Source of the DNA: an uncultured Eubacteriales bacterium
GTDB lineage: Bacteria; Bacillota; Clostridia; Christensenellales; CAG-917
Assembly (NCBI GenBank): GCA_900545885.1
Contig: URAF01000014.1
Coordinates: forward strand, 1-62,762
Length of the DNA stretch: 62,762 nt
Reading direction: 5' to 3'
Of the stretch, positions 44,389-52,064 are shown piece after piece. Made by a program: the position numbers and the translations under genes. Numbering within the stretch: the stretch's first letter is position 1; every line of letters starts with the position of its first letter. Below the pieces are notes generated by a model that made no database searches, was not told where the DNA came from, and worked only from the letters and a program-made list of their open reading frames with translations.

Positions 44389-44401
44389 GGAGGACGACGA
44401 A

Positions 44402-44599
44402 ATGACTCCCCTGAAAACCTATGCGCACATCAACAGTCTCGGCGGGCAGACGGACAAAATAACCGTCTTGCAACAAGTCGGCGACAACGACTATCTGGTC
44501 GATTACAAAGGCGTGAAATGTCACGCAATTTTCAACCCGTTCGTCTGCGAATATTACGCAGACGACCTTTATACCGTCGTCAAGGAGGACAGACAATGA
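44402..44599 (+). CDS. Small hypothetical protein of integrative elements
   Basis: The 65-residue protein has the pattern GGQTDKITVLQQVGDNDYLV followed by KGVKCHAIFNPFVCEYYADD. This is a recurrent small protein of conjugative transposon accessory regions. AAGGAGGACGACGAA precedes the ATG. It overlaps the next gene by 4 bases. Confidence 0.7.
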   Translation: MTPLKTYAHINSLGGQTDKITVLQQVGDNDYLVDYKGVKCHAIFNPFVCEYYADDLYTVVKEDRQ

Positions 44600-44811
44600 A
44601 CAACATGCAAAGACTCGCAACCCACGATAACAAAAACTGCAAACTTTTCGCCGATACGGTGACCTCCCTAATGTCGTCGCAGGGTTTTTACGGCAGACTT
44701 TATCACGCCGTCAACGAACTCGACGACGACGGCCTGTACGAGCTCGAAGTACAAATCGCCCAACAGAACTTCCACGATACGCTCGACGTTGTGCTCTGGT
44801 TGGAGTGCTGA
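44596..44811 (+). CDS. Small hypothetical protein of the accessory module
   Basis: The 71-residue acidic protein (MNNMQRLATHDNKN; ending DTLDVVLWLEC) starts in an ATGA overlap with the gene before it, with AAGGAGGACAGACA as ribosome site. No recognised domain. Confidence 0.65.
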   Translation: MNNMQRLATHDNKNCKLFADTVTSLMSSQGFYGRLYHAVNELDDDGLYELEVQIAQQNFHDTLDVVLWLEC

Positions 44812-44812
44812 T

Positions 44813-45058
44813 ATGGCTGCACGCCGGAAACCGAATTACGGCTACAAGGTGTGCTACCGCGAAGAAGGTACGAAAGAATACGTCCGCTACTTCCTGACGC
44901 ACACCCGAAAACAGGCTTTCAACGCGATGCGGAGTTACATACGCTATCCCCCCACCGCACGGGACGGCGACAAAGAACTCGTCAACCCGAAATGGAAAGT
45001 CATTCCCGTATCGAAAAAAGAAACCAAACGCGGTATATGGAGAGAGTGTCCGTTTTAG
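44813..45058 (+). CDS. Small basic hypothetical protein of the accessory module
   Basis: The 81-residue basic protein (RKPNYGYKVCYREEGTKEYV; RKQAFNAMRSYIRYP) starts one base after the previous stop, relying on coupling. It may bind nucleic acid because of its charge, but no motif supports this. Its stop codon lies in the loop of the following hairpin. Confidence 0.6.
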   Translation: MAARRKPNYGYKVCYREEGTKEYVRYFLTHTRKQAFNAMRSYIRYPPTARDGDKELVNPKWKVIPVSKKETKRGIWRECPF

Positions 45059-45070
45059 CGGGCACTCTCT
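45041..45070 (+). terminator. Hairpin overlapping a stop codon, possible attenuator before pcfK
   Basis: AGAGAGTG-CCG pairs with CGG-CACTCTCT around TTTTAG, followed by TTTC. It covers the end of the 81-residue gene, so it could partly terminate transcription before the PcfK/PcfJ genes. Confidence 0.55.
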
Positions 45071-45091
45071 TTCACACCGAAGGAGAACAAG

Positions 45092-45790
45092 ATGACAAAA
45101 CTGAATTTGGAAGCGACTTCGAGAGAACAGGAAATCGTAAAAGCATACCTTGAAGAAAACGCAAGCGAAACACTTGCCGAGAAGATAAACAACGGCACGC
45201 CCGTTGAGAAAGACGGCAAACAGCTTATCAACCGCAAAACGCTGGACGGCTTTATGCGATACGCCTGCGACGAAGCGAGAAAGCTCGCGGCAAAAGGCGC
45301 GTCATCGGCCTGCGTCGAAGACAAAGTCGTGTTCGGCTGGGCGATACATTACTTCGAAGAAGACAGCATCGAAGGCACGGTTTGCAACGCCGACGGCACG
45401 GAATACAAACCCGTCTGCACACCCGCAAGCAAGCCGACGGCAACGGTCAAAGCCGTCGCGAAACCGCAACCGGCGCCGCAGATGACGCTATTCGATTTTA
45501 TGGAAAAAGAAGACGGCGAAACGACAGAAACAGACGTCGAAAACGCAGTCGAAAACCAACCCGAAAACGAGGAAGAAGACGACCTTCCGAGTGCCGAAGA
45601 AATCGACGAAATTTTAGCCGAAATCGACGGCGAAGACGAGGCTCGAAGATACCCCGAAAACGTCGATATGGAAACGGGCGAAATACTGCCCGCGAAGACG
45701 GAAAAATCCGAGCCTTCCGTTTCCCCTTACGAGCCCGAAGCGCTCCGCATTCTGCAAGAGATTTTCAGCGACGAAATGGTATTGAGGTGA
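45092..45790 (+). CDS. PcfK-like protein (AcrIIA9-related family)
   Basis: The 232-residue protein has an N-terminal helical domain (SREQEIVKAYLEENASETLAEKI; LDGFMRYACDEARK; VFGWAIHYFEEDSIEG) matching PcfK-like proteins of conjugative elements. A long acidic linker contains MTLFDFMEKED. Members of this family include the anti-Cas9 protein AcrIIA9, so an anti-CRISPR role is possible but unproven here. AAGGAGAACAAG precedes the start, and PcfJ follows three bases after. Confidence 0.75.
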   Translation: MTKLNLEATSREQEIVKAYLEENASETLAEKINNGTPVEKDGKQLINRKTLDGFMRYACDEARKLAAKGASSACVEDKVVFGWAIHYFEEDSIEGTVCNADGTEYKPVCTPASKPTATVKAVAKPQPAPQMTLFDFMEKEDGETTETDVENAVENQPENEEEDDLPSAEEIDEILAEIDGEDEARRYPENVDMETGEILPAKTEKSEPSVSPYEPEALRILQEIFSDEMVLR

Positions 45791-45793
45791 CCT

Positions 45794-47113
45794 ATGAGAA
45801 TATGCGATATCAGACCTATCCCGAAACGGATTTTGGCAATCATTCGGCAAGCCGACGAACAGAGTTTCCCGCAACCCGACGGACACGTGAGATTCTATTC
45901 CTACCTTACCACGGCACGCCGCGAACTCATAAAAGTCACCGTTGCGGTGAAGCACATCCGCAAGAAGTGGTTTTGCAAGCAAGTCGCAATACACGGACTT
46001 TATTCGTCAAAATGTTATGTTAAAGATATGGAATACTGCGGATACTTCGGAATGGGCTTCCGCGTCGGCTGGTACGACGAAGGCTTGCAAAAATACAGAA
46101 ACTGGTACGAACGCGGTTGGTGTTGGGCAGCCGACAAATACTATGACCCGTCCTGTCCGACGTTGAATTTGCAATTCGTCGGCACTCTGCCAGAGTTCCG
46201 TTACAGCGCGTTCGAGTATTACCGCGGAGCCGATATTCTCGGGTATCTTAGGCTCTTTACGGCATACCCTCAAATCGAATATCTGATGAAGTTCGGGCTC
46301 GACGATATCGCCCAAAATGTGACCATATTGAAACGGTGTGGAAAGGACAAAAATTTCTGCAAATGGCTCGTCAAAAACCACGCTGAAATCGCCGGCAATT
46401 ATCACTATATTTCCGTCATTATGGAAGCATACAAAAGCGGTCGTCCGCTAGAAGATTTACAGCGTTATCACGAAGTGAAAAAATGCCTTCAACGCACGGA
46501 AAATTATGCCGCCGTCAAAGAGCTTTTCAAGGACAGAAATCTCGAAGACCTTTGCAAATACCTCACAGCACAAAAAGCCAATGCCAGCTCCTATGCGGAC
46601 TATGTAAAGGCCTGCGTTTATCTGGGACTCGATATGTCGCTCGAACGCAATCTTCTCCCCCACGAATTCCGGCGCTGGCACGATATCCGCATAGACGAAT
46701 ACCGCACCGCAATGACAATCGCAAGCGAAAACAAGCGCAAAGAATTTTACGCGCGTTTTGAAGCAATCACGGGAAAATACGCCGCTCTCCAACATAACAA
46801 GCGAAGCGCGTTCGTGGCAATTATCGCGCGTTCCCCCGCAGACCTCATCACGGAAGGTAACGCATTGCACCACTGCGTAGGACGAATGAATTACGACCAA
46901 AGAATAGTGCGCGAAGAATCACTCATTTTCTTTATCCGCACAAGGGAATGCCCCGATACGCCTTTCGTCACCGTGGAATACTCCCCTTCCCTCAAAGCTG
47001 TTCTGCAATGCTACGGCGACCGTGACTCAAAGCCCGACGACAGCGTTCTGCATTATGTACACGACATCTGGCTTCCCTACGCCAACAAAACGTTGAAAAA
47101 ACTCGCGGCTTAA
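45794..47113 (+). CDS. PcfJ-like protein
   Basis: The 439-residue protein matches PcfJ proteins of Gram-positive conjugative elements, with an aromatic-rich N-terminal half (KHIRKKWFCKQVAIHG; GWYDEGLQKYRNWYERGW) and the C-terminal signature GNALHHCVGRMNYDQRIV followed by VTVEYSP. Its molecular role is unknown. Paired with PcfK it marks integrative-element accessory DNA. GAGGTGACCT precedes the ATG. Confidence 0.85.
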   Translation: MRICDIRPIPKRILAIIRQADEQSFPQPDGHVRFYSYLTTARRELIKVTVAVKHIRKKWFCKQVAIHGLYSSKCYVKDMEYCGYFGMGFRVGWYDEGLQKYRNWYERGWCWAADKYYDPSCPTLNLQFVGTLPEFRYSAFEYYRGADILGYLRLFTAYPQIEYLMKFGLDDIAQNVTILKRCGKDKNFCKWLVKNHAEIAGNYHYISVIMEAYKSGRPLEDLQRYHEVKKCLQRTENYAAVKELFKDRNLEDLCKYLTAQKANASSYADYVKACVYLGLDMSLERNLLPHEFRRWHDIRIDEYRTAMTIASENKRKEFYARFEAITGKYAALQHNKRSAFVAIIARSPADLITEGNALHHCVGRMNYDQRIVREESLIFFIRTRECPDTPFVTVEYSPSLKAVLQCYGDRDSKPDDSVLHYVHDIWLPYANKTLKKLAA

Positions 47114-47129
47114 CCGCAAAGGAGAAATT

Positions 47130-47342
47130 ATGCTTGTATCGCACGGATATGTCATCAAGGAATTCGGAAGCATAGACGAGGTTTCCGAATACATCGAGAA
47201 ACAGCTCGCTCAACACAACCTTTCCTACGCGAAAGTCTACGATCACACTGAAAACGAAATGCGCGTGGTCGTGTATCAGTATCACACGCTCTACACCGAA
47301 GTGTTCATCATACACGACGACTACGAATTAAGGAGAATCTAA
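47130..47342 (+). CDS. Small hypothetical protein
   Basis: The 70-residue acidic protein (MLVSHGYVIKEFGSIDEVSE; ending DDYELRRI) has an AAAGGAGAAATT ribosome site and lies 16 bases after PcfJ in the same operon. No domain recognised. Confidence 0.65.
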   Translation: MLVSHGYVIKEFGSIDEVSEYIEKQLAQHNLSYAKVYDHTENEMRVVVYQYHTLYTEVFIIHDDYELRRI

Positions 47343-47343
47343 T

Positions 47344-47628
47344 ATGTCCAACTATTTCAGAATTACGGTTTATCACCCTGTGCACAACATCTCGGCAATC
47401 ATGGACTCGAACGGAAAGTTCGAGAAGCTCTGGCAATTTTCCGCCCATCTTGTAAGCAAAAGATTCAAAATTGTAAGCGTCACAGGTGCCGACAACTTCT
47501 CGGAAGGCAACATTCCGATGAACTACGTCCCAACAAACACTATCCTCTTACGCGCCTGCGCCCAAGGGCAACCGGAAATAAACGGCAACACAATAACCGT
47601 CCGCAACAAATTTTACAACACAAACTAA
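47344..47628 (+). CDS. Small hypothetical protein, last gene of the accessory operon
   Basis: The 94-residue protein (SNYFRITVYHPVHNISAIMD; LWQFSAHLVSKRFKIVSV) resembles short proteins often found with PcfJ in integrative elements. AGGAGAATCTAAT precedes the start. The operon ends here at a bidirectional terminator. Confidence 0.65.
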   Translation: MSNYFRITVYHPVHNISAIMDSNGKFEKLWQFSAHLVSKRFKIVSVTGADNFSEGNIPMNYVPTNTILLRACAQGQPEINGNTITVRNKFYNTN

Positions 47629-47658
47629 AAAGAGAGCCGCCTTACTGCGGTTCTCTTT
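47629..47658. terminator. Bidirectional terminator
   Basis: AAAGAGA-CCGC (47629-47640) pairs with GCGG-TCTCTTT (47647-47658). It separates the plus-strand module from the minus-strand XRE regulator, whose stop codon it overlaps. Confidence 0.8.
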
Positions 47659-47902
47659 ATTTCTCAATTTCCAATTCTTCTGACGAAAATATCGGGGCAT
47701 CCAAAAATTCGACAACCGTCATATCAAATCCCCGAGCAATCATCATGACGGTGTTAAGCTCAATACCGCTGTTTCTTCCGCTCATGATACTGTTCATAGT
47801 GCCATGCTGTATGTTGGAAGACTGCTCCAACCGATATTGAGACATTCCCCGCTCTTTTAGTAATTCTTTTATGCGGCTTGCTACCGCTTGGCTTACTGTC
47901 AA
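47657..47902 (-). CDS. XRE-family helix-turn-helix regulator
   Basis: The 81-residue protein is a single Cro/C1-type HTH domain (VASRIKELLKERGMSQYRLE; NIQHGTMNSIMSGRNSGIEL). The start is TTG at 47902 behind AGGAG with 8-base spacing. It probably regulates the neighbouring module or the ATPase gene downstream on the same strand; the target is unknown. Confidence 0.85.
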   Translation of the reverse strand: MTVSQAVASRIKELLKERGMSQYRLEQSSNIQHGTMNSIMSGRNSGIELNTVMMIARGFDMTVVEFLDAPIFSSEELEIEK

Positions 47903-48391
47903 AATCCTTTCTCCTTATCCGATAAATTTAGTTTATCAATATAAGGCGTTAAAAATACGGATTTAAAACGCCGTATTTTATTGCCACTGAAACCATAAAG
48001 CATGAGAATTAAGGCGTTACGACGACATAATGCCATTGTATCTGGCGATGGTATATATAATGCTGAAACGCATTCATGAATCGCTACAACTATTATTATA
48101 GCAATTCATTATCAAATCTTTTGCTATATTCCCATAGCCTATATTTATTTGAAATATTCTCTTAACAAAAACTAAACAATCCTAATTTTGCAACACGATT
48201 AATAAATTTTTACATAACCAAACTTGATGTCATGGCTCAACGTTCAATTTTCTATGTCCAAACTTGCACAAATCCCTCCACAATGGTAATTTTCACACCA
48301 TAATAATACATGAAATCACATAACTTTTACACACTCTCTTTAATTCTAATGTATTAAACATCGTCTACCATTTCACAAATTAATTTACCTT
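47903..48391. other. AT-rich gap
   Basis: No gene, tRNA or strong hairpin is seen in these 489 bases. They should contain the XRE gene promoter. Composition is AT-rich like the following ATPase gene. Confidence 0.5.
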
Positions 48392-50665
48392 CTACTCATA
48401 AGCGTCCAATACTTCTTCAACAAGTTTAATCGTCTCTCTAAAATCTTCAAAATCGTCATCATTCCAATTGGCAGCGCCTTCTGGATAACTATGACTCGGG
48501 ACTCTTCGCGCTTTATTAAGCTTATCAAAAACGTTTCCCCATTCCTTCATTGTTTTCCCAACAAATATATTTTCAAACAATACAAAATTGTCGATAATAA
48601 TACCGCTCAGAAGATGGAAATATATATTATTTACACTTGGATCAAAAAGTTCGGATAGTGTCAAATTGCGTGCATTATTTATAGCATTTGCCCCGATTTT
48701 TTGGTGCTTCGCCATGGCATCAATTACTATTCTCTTTGCAGCACTTGCACCCATAGTAATTTGTAAAGTATTTTTGACTGCTTTTCTTAATCCTATCTCC
48801 ACGCAATTAAATCTATAGTTTATCTCCTGCCGTTGTTCTTCTATGCTCAAGTGTTTGCGATCGTATTTATATTTTCCAAGCAAATATCTTTCTATTGTAC
48901 CAAAACATATGCTATACTTACCATCGGAATTTTCAATAAGACCATATCCCAACAAGTGGAGCAATGAATTGTCATCGACAAAACTGGAAATGTATTTTCC
49001 CCCGTTCAAAGCTATCTCTTTTAAAACGTTGAACTCAATTGGATAATTTTCAATAAGTATGTTGAGTATCATCAAATAGAACCCAGTCGCGTTATTTGTT
49101 TCCTCAAATTTTTTCAAGGCTTCCTTATAAAATCGTATTCCTATGGTTTTCGGTCTCTTTTCATTTTGTTTTTTCAATTCGCCATTAATAAAGCTACATA
49201 GCAATCTTATCAAATACGGATGACCACCACAATCCAATGTTAAATCAGAACACACATGCTCATCAAAATTCAAGCCCATATATCCGCCCAATGTATTTAC
49301 CATATTTTGTGTATCCATCAATTCAAATGGCAGCAAATATGCTCCTCGATTTGATTTTGACAATTGACCGTACATAGGATTTGTAATCCCGTTTTTTAAA
49401 ACCGGAACTTCATTTATCATAGGATTTGTCCCTGCAACAACAACTGAAATCGCTTTGGGATTCTTTAAGTAGAATCCTCGAATGGCATCCCAAAATCTAA
49501 CATAATATTCGCCATCTTTCCATTTGACATTTTCATTTGGGACATCAAATGTTATAGCCTCCACTTCATCAAAAAGTAAAACTATTGGCTTTGACACTTC
49601 GTTATAAATCGTCAACAAATCATTTTCAAAGCACACTGCAGCATTTTCTTCCACATAAGATTGTTTCGAATGCCTATTGATTTGACCTTTTATTTTTTTT
49701 TTGGCAAAAATATCATTGATAATTGTATACAAAGCTATTTGCCAAGTTGTAGGCGACAATTGACTTTGACATGGGATATAAACTGTAGAATAACCATCAT
49801 TATCTAATAAACGTTTAACCGCATAAAGAAGTGAAGTTTTGCCGCTTCTTCTCAACCCAAATATACCACTGTGTGTATTCGTCTTGCATTTGTTTACTAT
49901 ATCGAAAACAAAGTCACGTCTGCCAAAAAAGAAAATATCATCTTCAATCGGATTAGATGATAAGAAAAGATCCACATCAAATAGATATTTCTTAAATCGC
50001 TCCACTAAAAAACCTTCCGTTGCATTTTCAAGAAGCTCTCTATATGAAAATGGTACCACTATCGAATTAAAATTATTATCTTTCAAAATTTCGGTCAATT
50101 TTTGTTCAATATTATCGTCTCTACTAATTATGATTTGGCACCCTTTATCAATACGTAATTTGGGATGTTTTTCTGTTGCCACAACAGTAGCGACTTCTAA
50201 TGATCGGGGTTCAAAAGATACGTAATCTGCAAATACAACCACGATCTCTCTATTAAGATTGAATTTTAGGCTAAACTCTTGGGTCGGTTTAGCAAGACAG
50301 TATCTATATGCGCTGCGTGCAATAGGTATCTCCGATCCTCCATGTGTCAAATATAATTCGTCTTTTAGGCGATTTATAATTTTCTTTTCGTCTTCTGTAA
50401 ACGCATCAAATCTAAAAGCCGGATTGATTCCAGGCACAACGACATCCTTTGACTTTGAACTGACAGAACCTTTTTTCCTTATATCCACAGCACGATCGTA
50501 TCGCATATTAGGTTTTTCAACGATCTCAAATTCAACATAATCTCCTTCGGTTAATTGATATATTGTGCAATTCTTTAAATCGTTTTTGCTAAAAAAATAT
50601 TCTTTCCCATCTGCGCCATTAATATGGCCAAAAGACCCATCAATATAATATATGTTGCCTTTCAT
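48392..50665 (-). CDS. Cold-shock-like / STAND ATPase / HEPN-like protein, candidate antiviral sensor-effector
   Basis: The 757-residue protein has three parts. Residues 1-50 resemble a cold-shock or S1-like OB fold (GNIYYIDGSFGHINGADGKE; GDYVEFE). Residues 240-600 form a P-loop ATPase with Walker A GLRRSGKTS (270-278), Walker B IVLLFDEVEA (361-370) and AGTNP (411-415), of STAND/ORC-like type, with GGHPYLIRLL in a helical part. The last 140 residues are helical and contain NKARRVPSH (Arg720-x4-His725), a HEPN RNase-like motif. The start at 50665 follows GGGGGAGAATATA. AT-rich, alone in its operon, among defence and mobile genes. Defence function is inferred. Confidence 0.7.
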   Translation of the reverse strand: MKGNIYYIDGSFGHINGADGKEYFFSKNDLKNCTIYQLTEGDYVEFEIVEKPNMRYDRAVDIRKKGSVSSKSKDVVVPGINPAFRFDAFTEDEKKIINRLKDELYLTHGGSEIPIARSAYRYCLAKPTQEFSLKFNLNREIVVVFADYVSFEPRSLEVATVVATEKHPKLRIDKGCQIIISRDDNIEQKLTEILKDNNFNSIVVPFSYRELLENATEGFLVERFKKYLFDVDLFLSSNPIEDDIFFFGRRDFVFDIVNKCKTNTHSGIFGLRRSGKTSLLYAVKRLLDNDGYSTVYIPCQSQLSPTTWQIALYTIINDIFAKKKIKGQINRHSKQSYVEENAAVCFENDLLTIYNEVSKPIVLLFDEVEAITFDVPNENVKWKDGEYYVRFWDAIRGFYLKNPKAISVVVAGTNPMINEVPVLKNGITNPMYGQLSKSNRGAYLLPFELMDTQNMVNTLGGYMGLNFDEHVCSDLTLDCGGHPYLIRLLCSFINGELKKQNEKRPKTIGIRFYKEALKKFEETNNATGFYLMILNILIENYPIEFNVLKEIALNGGKYISSFVDDNSLLHLLGYGLIENSDGKYSICFGTIERYLLGKYKYDRKHLSIEEQRQEINYRFNCVEIGLRKAVKNTLQITMGASAAKRIVIDAMAKHQKIGANAINNARNLTLSELFDPSVNNIYFHLLSGIIIDNFVLFENIFVGKTMKEWGNVFDKLNKARRVPSHSYPEGAANWNDDDFEDFRETIKLVEEVLDAYE

Positions 50666-50746
50666 TATATTCTCCCCCATCCAAATGATGTGCGCCGCCA
50701 CAAATTACAGAGTAATTTGACAACTTTAGGATCGCTTACTAAATTG

Positions 50747-50775
50747 ATTATAGTATATAGATGGTTCATTTGCAA
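50747..50775 (-). promoter_or_regulatory. Promoter of the STAND ATPase gene
   Basis: TTGCAA (50775-50770), a 17-base spacer and TATAAT (50752-50747) on the minus strand, about 80 bases before the start codon. Confidence 0.65.
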
Positions 50776-50794
50776 TACTTTTTTGACGATGGGA

Positions 50795-50850
50795 CGTGTG
50801 CTTGTCTTTATACAAGTGGCGTCGCTGCGCTCCGCCAGGACAAGCACACG
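50795..50850. repeat. Large nested hairpin after the HUH replication gene
   Basis: CGTGTGCTTGTC (50795-50806) is perfectly complementary to GACAAGCACACG (50839-50850). Inside, TGGCG (50817-50821) pairs with CGCCA (50833-50837). The structure lies in the noncoding GC-rich stretch just past the replication gene. In filamentous phages this kind of intergenic region carries the origin and packaging hairpins; here that is a hypothesis. Confidence 0.6.
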
Positions 50851-50966
50851 CCCTCACGCCGACCGCCGTCGGAAAGGTGCGGACGGAAGCGGCGTTGCCC
50901 GCTGAACCGCTCGGGCAATCGTCCGCTTTCACCGTCTCGCTCCCCTTTCCCGTTCGGCTTGGCCGG

Positions 50967-52064
50967 TCAGTTGCAACGGCGCATCTGCTCTATCACGTCC
51001 TTGCTTACCTGCCCTACATAGCACCCTTCGTCCCAACACCCGAAATCATCGAAGAGCAACAGTTTTCTGTCGTCCACTCCGACACGACATACCACATCTT
51101 CTTCCATAATGTCGGATATAAAAAATTGCGACAATCCCTTTGAATACACCACCTTTTCGCCCGTCTTTTCTATGTATTTCAGGATATAGGCAAGTGCCTC
51201 GGCTTTACGAGACTGCTCATCGATTGGTTCGAAATCAGACCTGCCGAAGCGTTTGTTGAAATAAGTGTTCTGCAAAGTCACCTGTCTTTGACGAGTGCAG
51301 AAACTGTAATCGTTCACCTCAACAAGTTCCCCTGGCATTGTGCCGTCGGGGACATAGAAAACACCATGGAAATGCAATCGGTTTTTCTCCGGCGACCGCT
51401 CCCATACACCTATGTAACGCCATTTTTTGCGCGAGCTGAACAGGCTCAGACAATTCGTGAGTTTATTGCGGAAAGCGACCTCGTCGTGGAGTTTATCATC
51501 GTAGGTAAAGGTGCAGAAAAAGTTGAATTCCTGCAAATTGGCCTTTCTCGCAAGACGGATTTTCCGAGCGATAAGATTCCTTATCTTGCGGTTGAAATTC
51601 CCCTCGACAAACATCTCCGCCGCAAATTCGTCTTGAAAATACGGGAGCATGGCGGTGAGGATTGAGGCCTTTCGGTCCTTGCGGGGCAAGTCGGCGGTCT
51701 GCGCGTAAAGCTGCTCGAAAAAGTCTTTGCGCGTCATTCGGACGGTTGCGGGGTTCTGCTCTTCGAATTGCGGTTCATTGTCGAACGCAAAGGGGAAAGG
51801 CGCGGTTTCGGGAGTGAGATACACGCACCCTTCCTCGAATATGTCGTCTTCCGAAAAATCGGGTTCGGCGGTTGCCGTCCGCACTTCTTTCGCTTCTTCG
51901 CGGACGGGTTTAGTAGGCTGTGCGACGGTTTCGGCAGACTGCTCCCTCCTGACTTCGATAAATTCCTCTACGGGTTTACGGCGACTGGACGGCGGACGGT
52001 TTGTGTGCGGGATTGCGATGTAGTGACTGCCGTCGAAATATACCTTGCTCTCGCGGTAAATCAT
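50967..52064 (-). CDS. HUH-type rolling-circle replication initiator
   Basis: The 365-residue protein has a disordered, charged N-terminal third and a C-terminal HUH endonuclease domain: motif 1 NFFCTFTYDD (181-190), motif 2 RLHFHGVFYV (His231 and His233), and motif 3 AYILKYIEK (Tyr293 or Tyr297). Such proteins nick and religate ssDNA at the origin of phage or plasmid replication. The start overlaps the stop of the upstream Zot-like gene (ATGA), with AAGGAGGGCGAAGCGT as ribosome site. It is last in the filamentous-phage-like gene series. Confidence 0.88.
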   Translation of the reverse strand: MIYRESKVYFDGSHYIAIPHTNRPPSSRRKPVEEFIEVRREQSAETVAQPTKPVREEAKEVRTATAEPDFSEDDIFEEGCVYLTPETAPFPFAFDNEPQFEEQNPATVRMTRKDFFEQLYAQTADLPRKDRKASILTAMLPYFQDEFAAEMFVEGNFNRKIRNLIARKIRLARKANLQEFNFFCTFTYDDKLHDEVAFRNKLTNCLSLFSSRKKWRYIGVWERSPEKNRLHFHGVFYVPDGTMPGELVEVNDYSFCTRQRQVTLQNTYFNKRFGRSDFEPIDEQSRKAEALAYILKYIEKTGEKVVYSKGLSQFFISDIMEEDVVCRVGVDDRKLLLFDDFGCWDEGCYVGQVSKDVIEQMRRCN

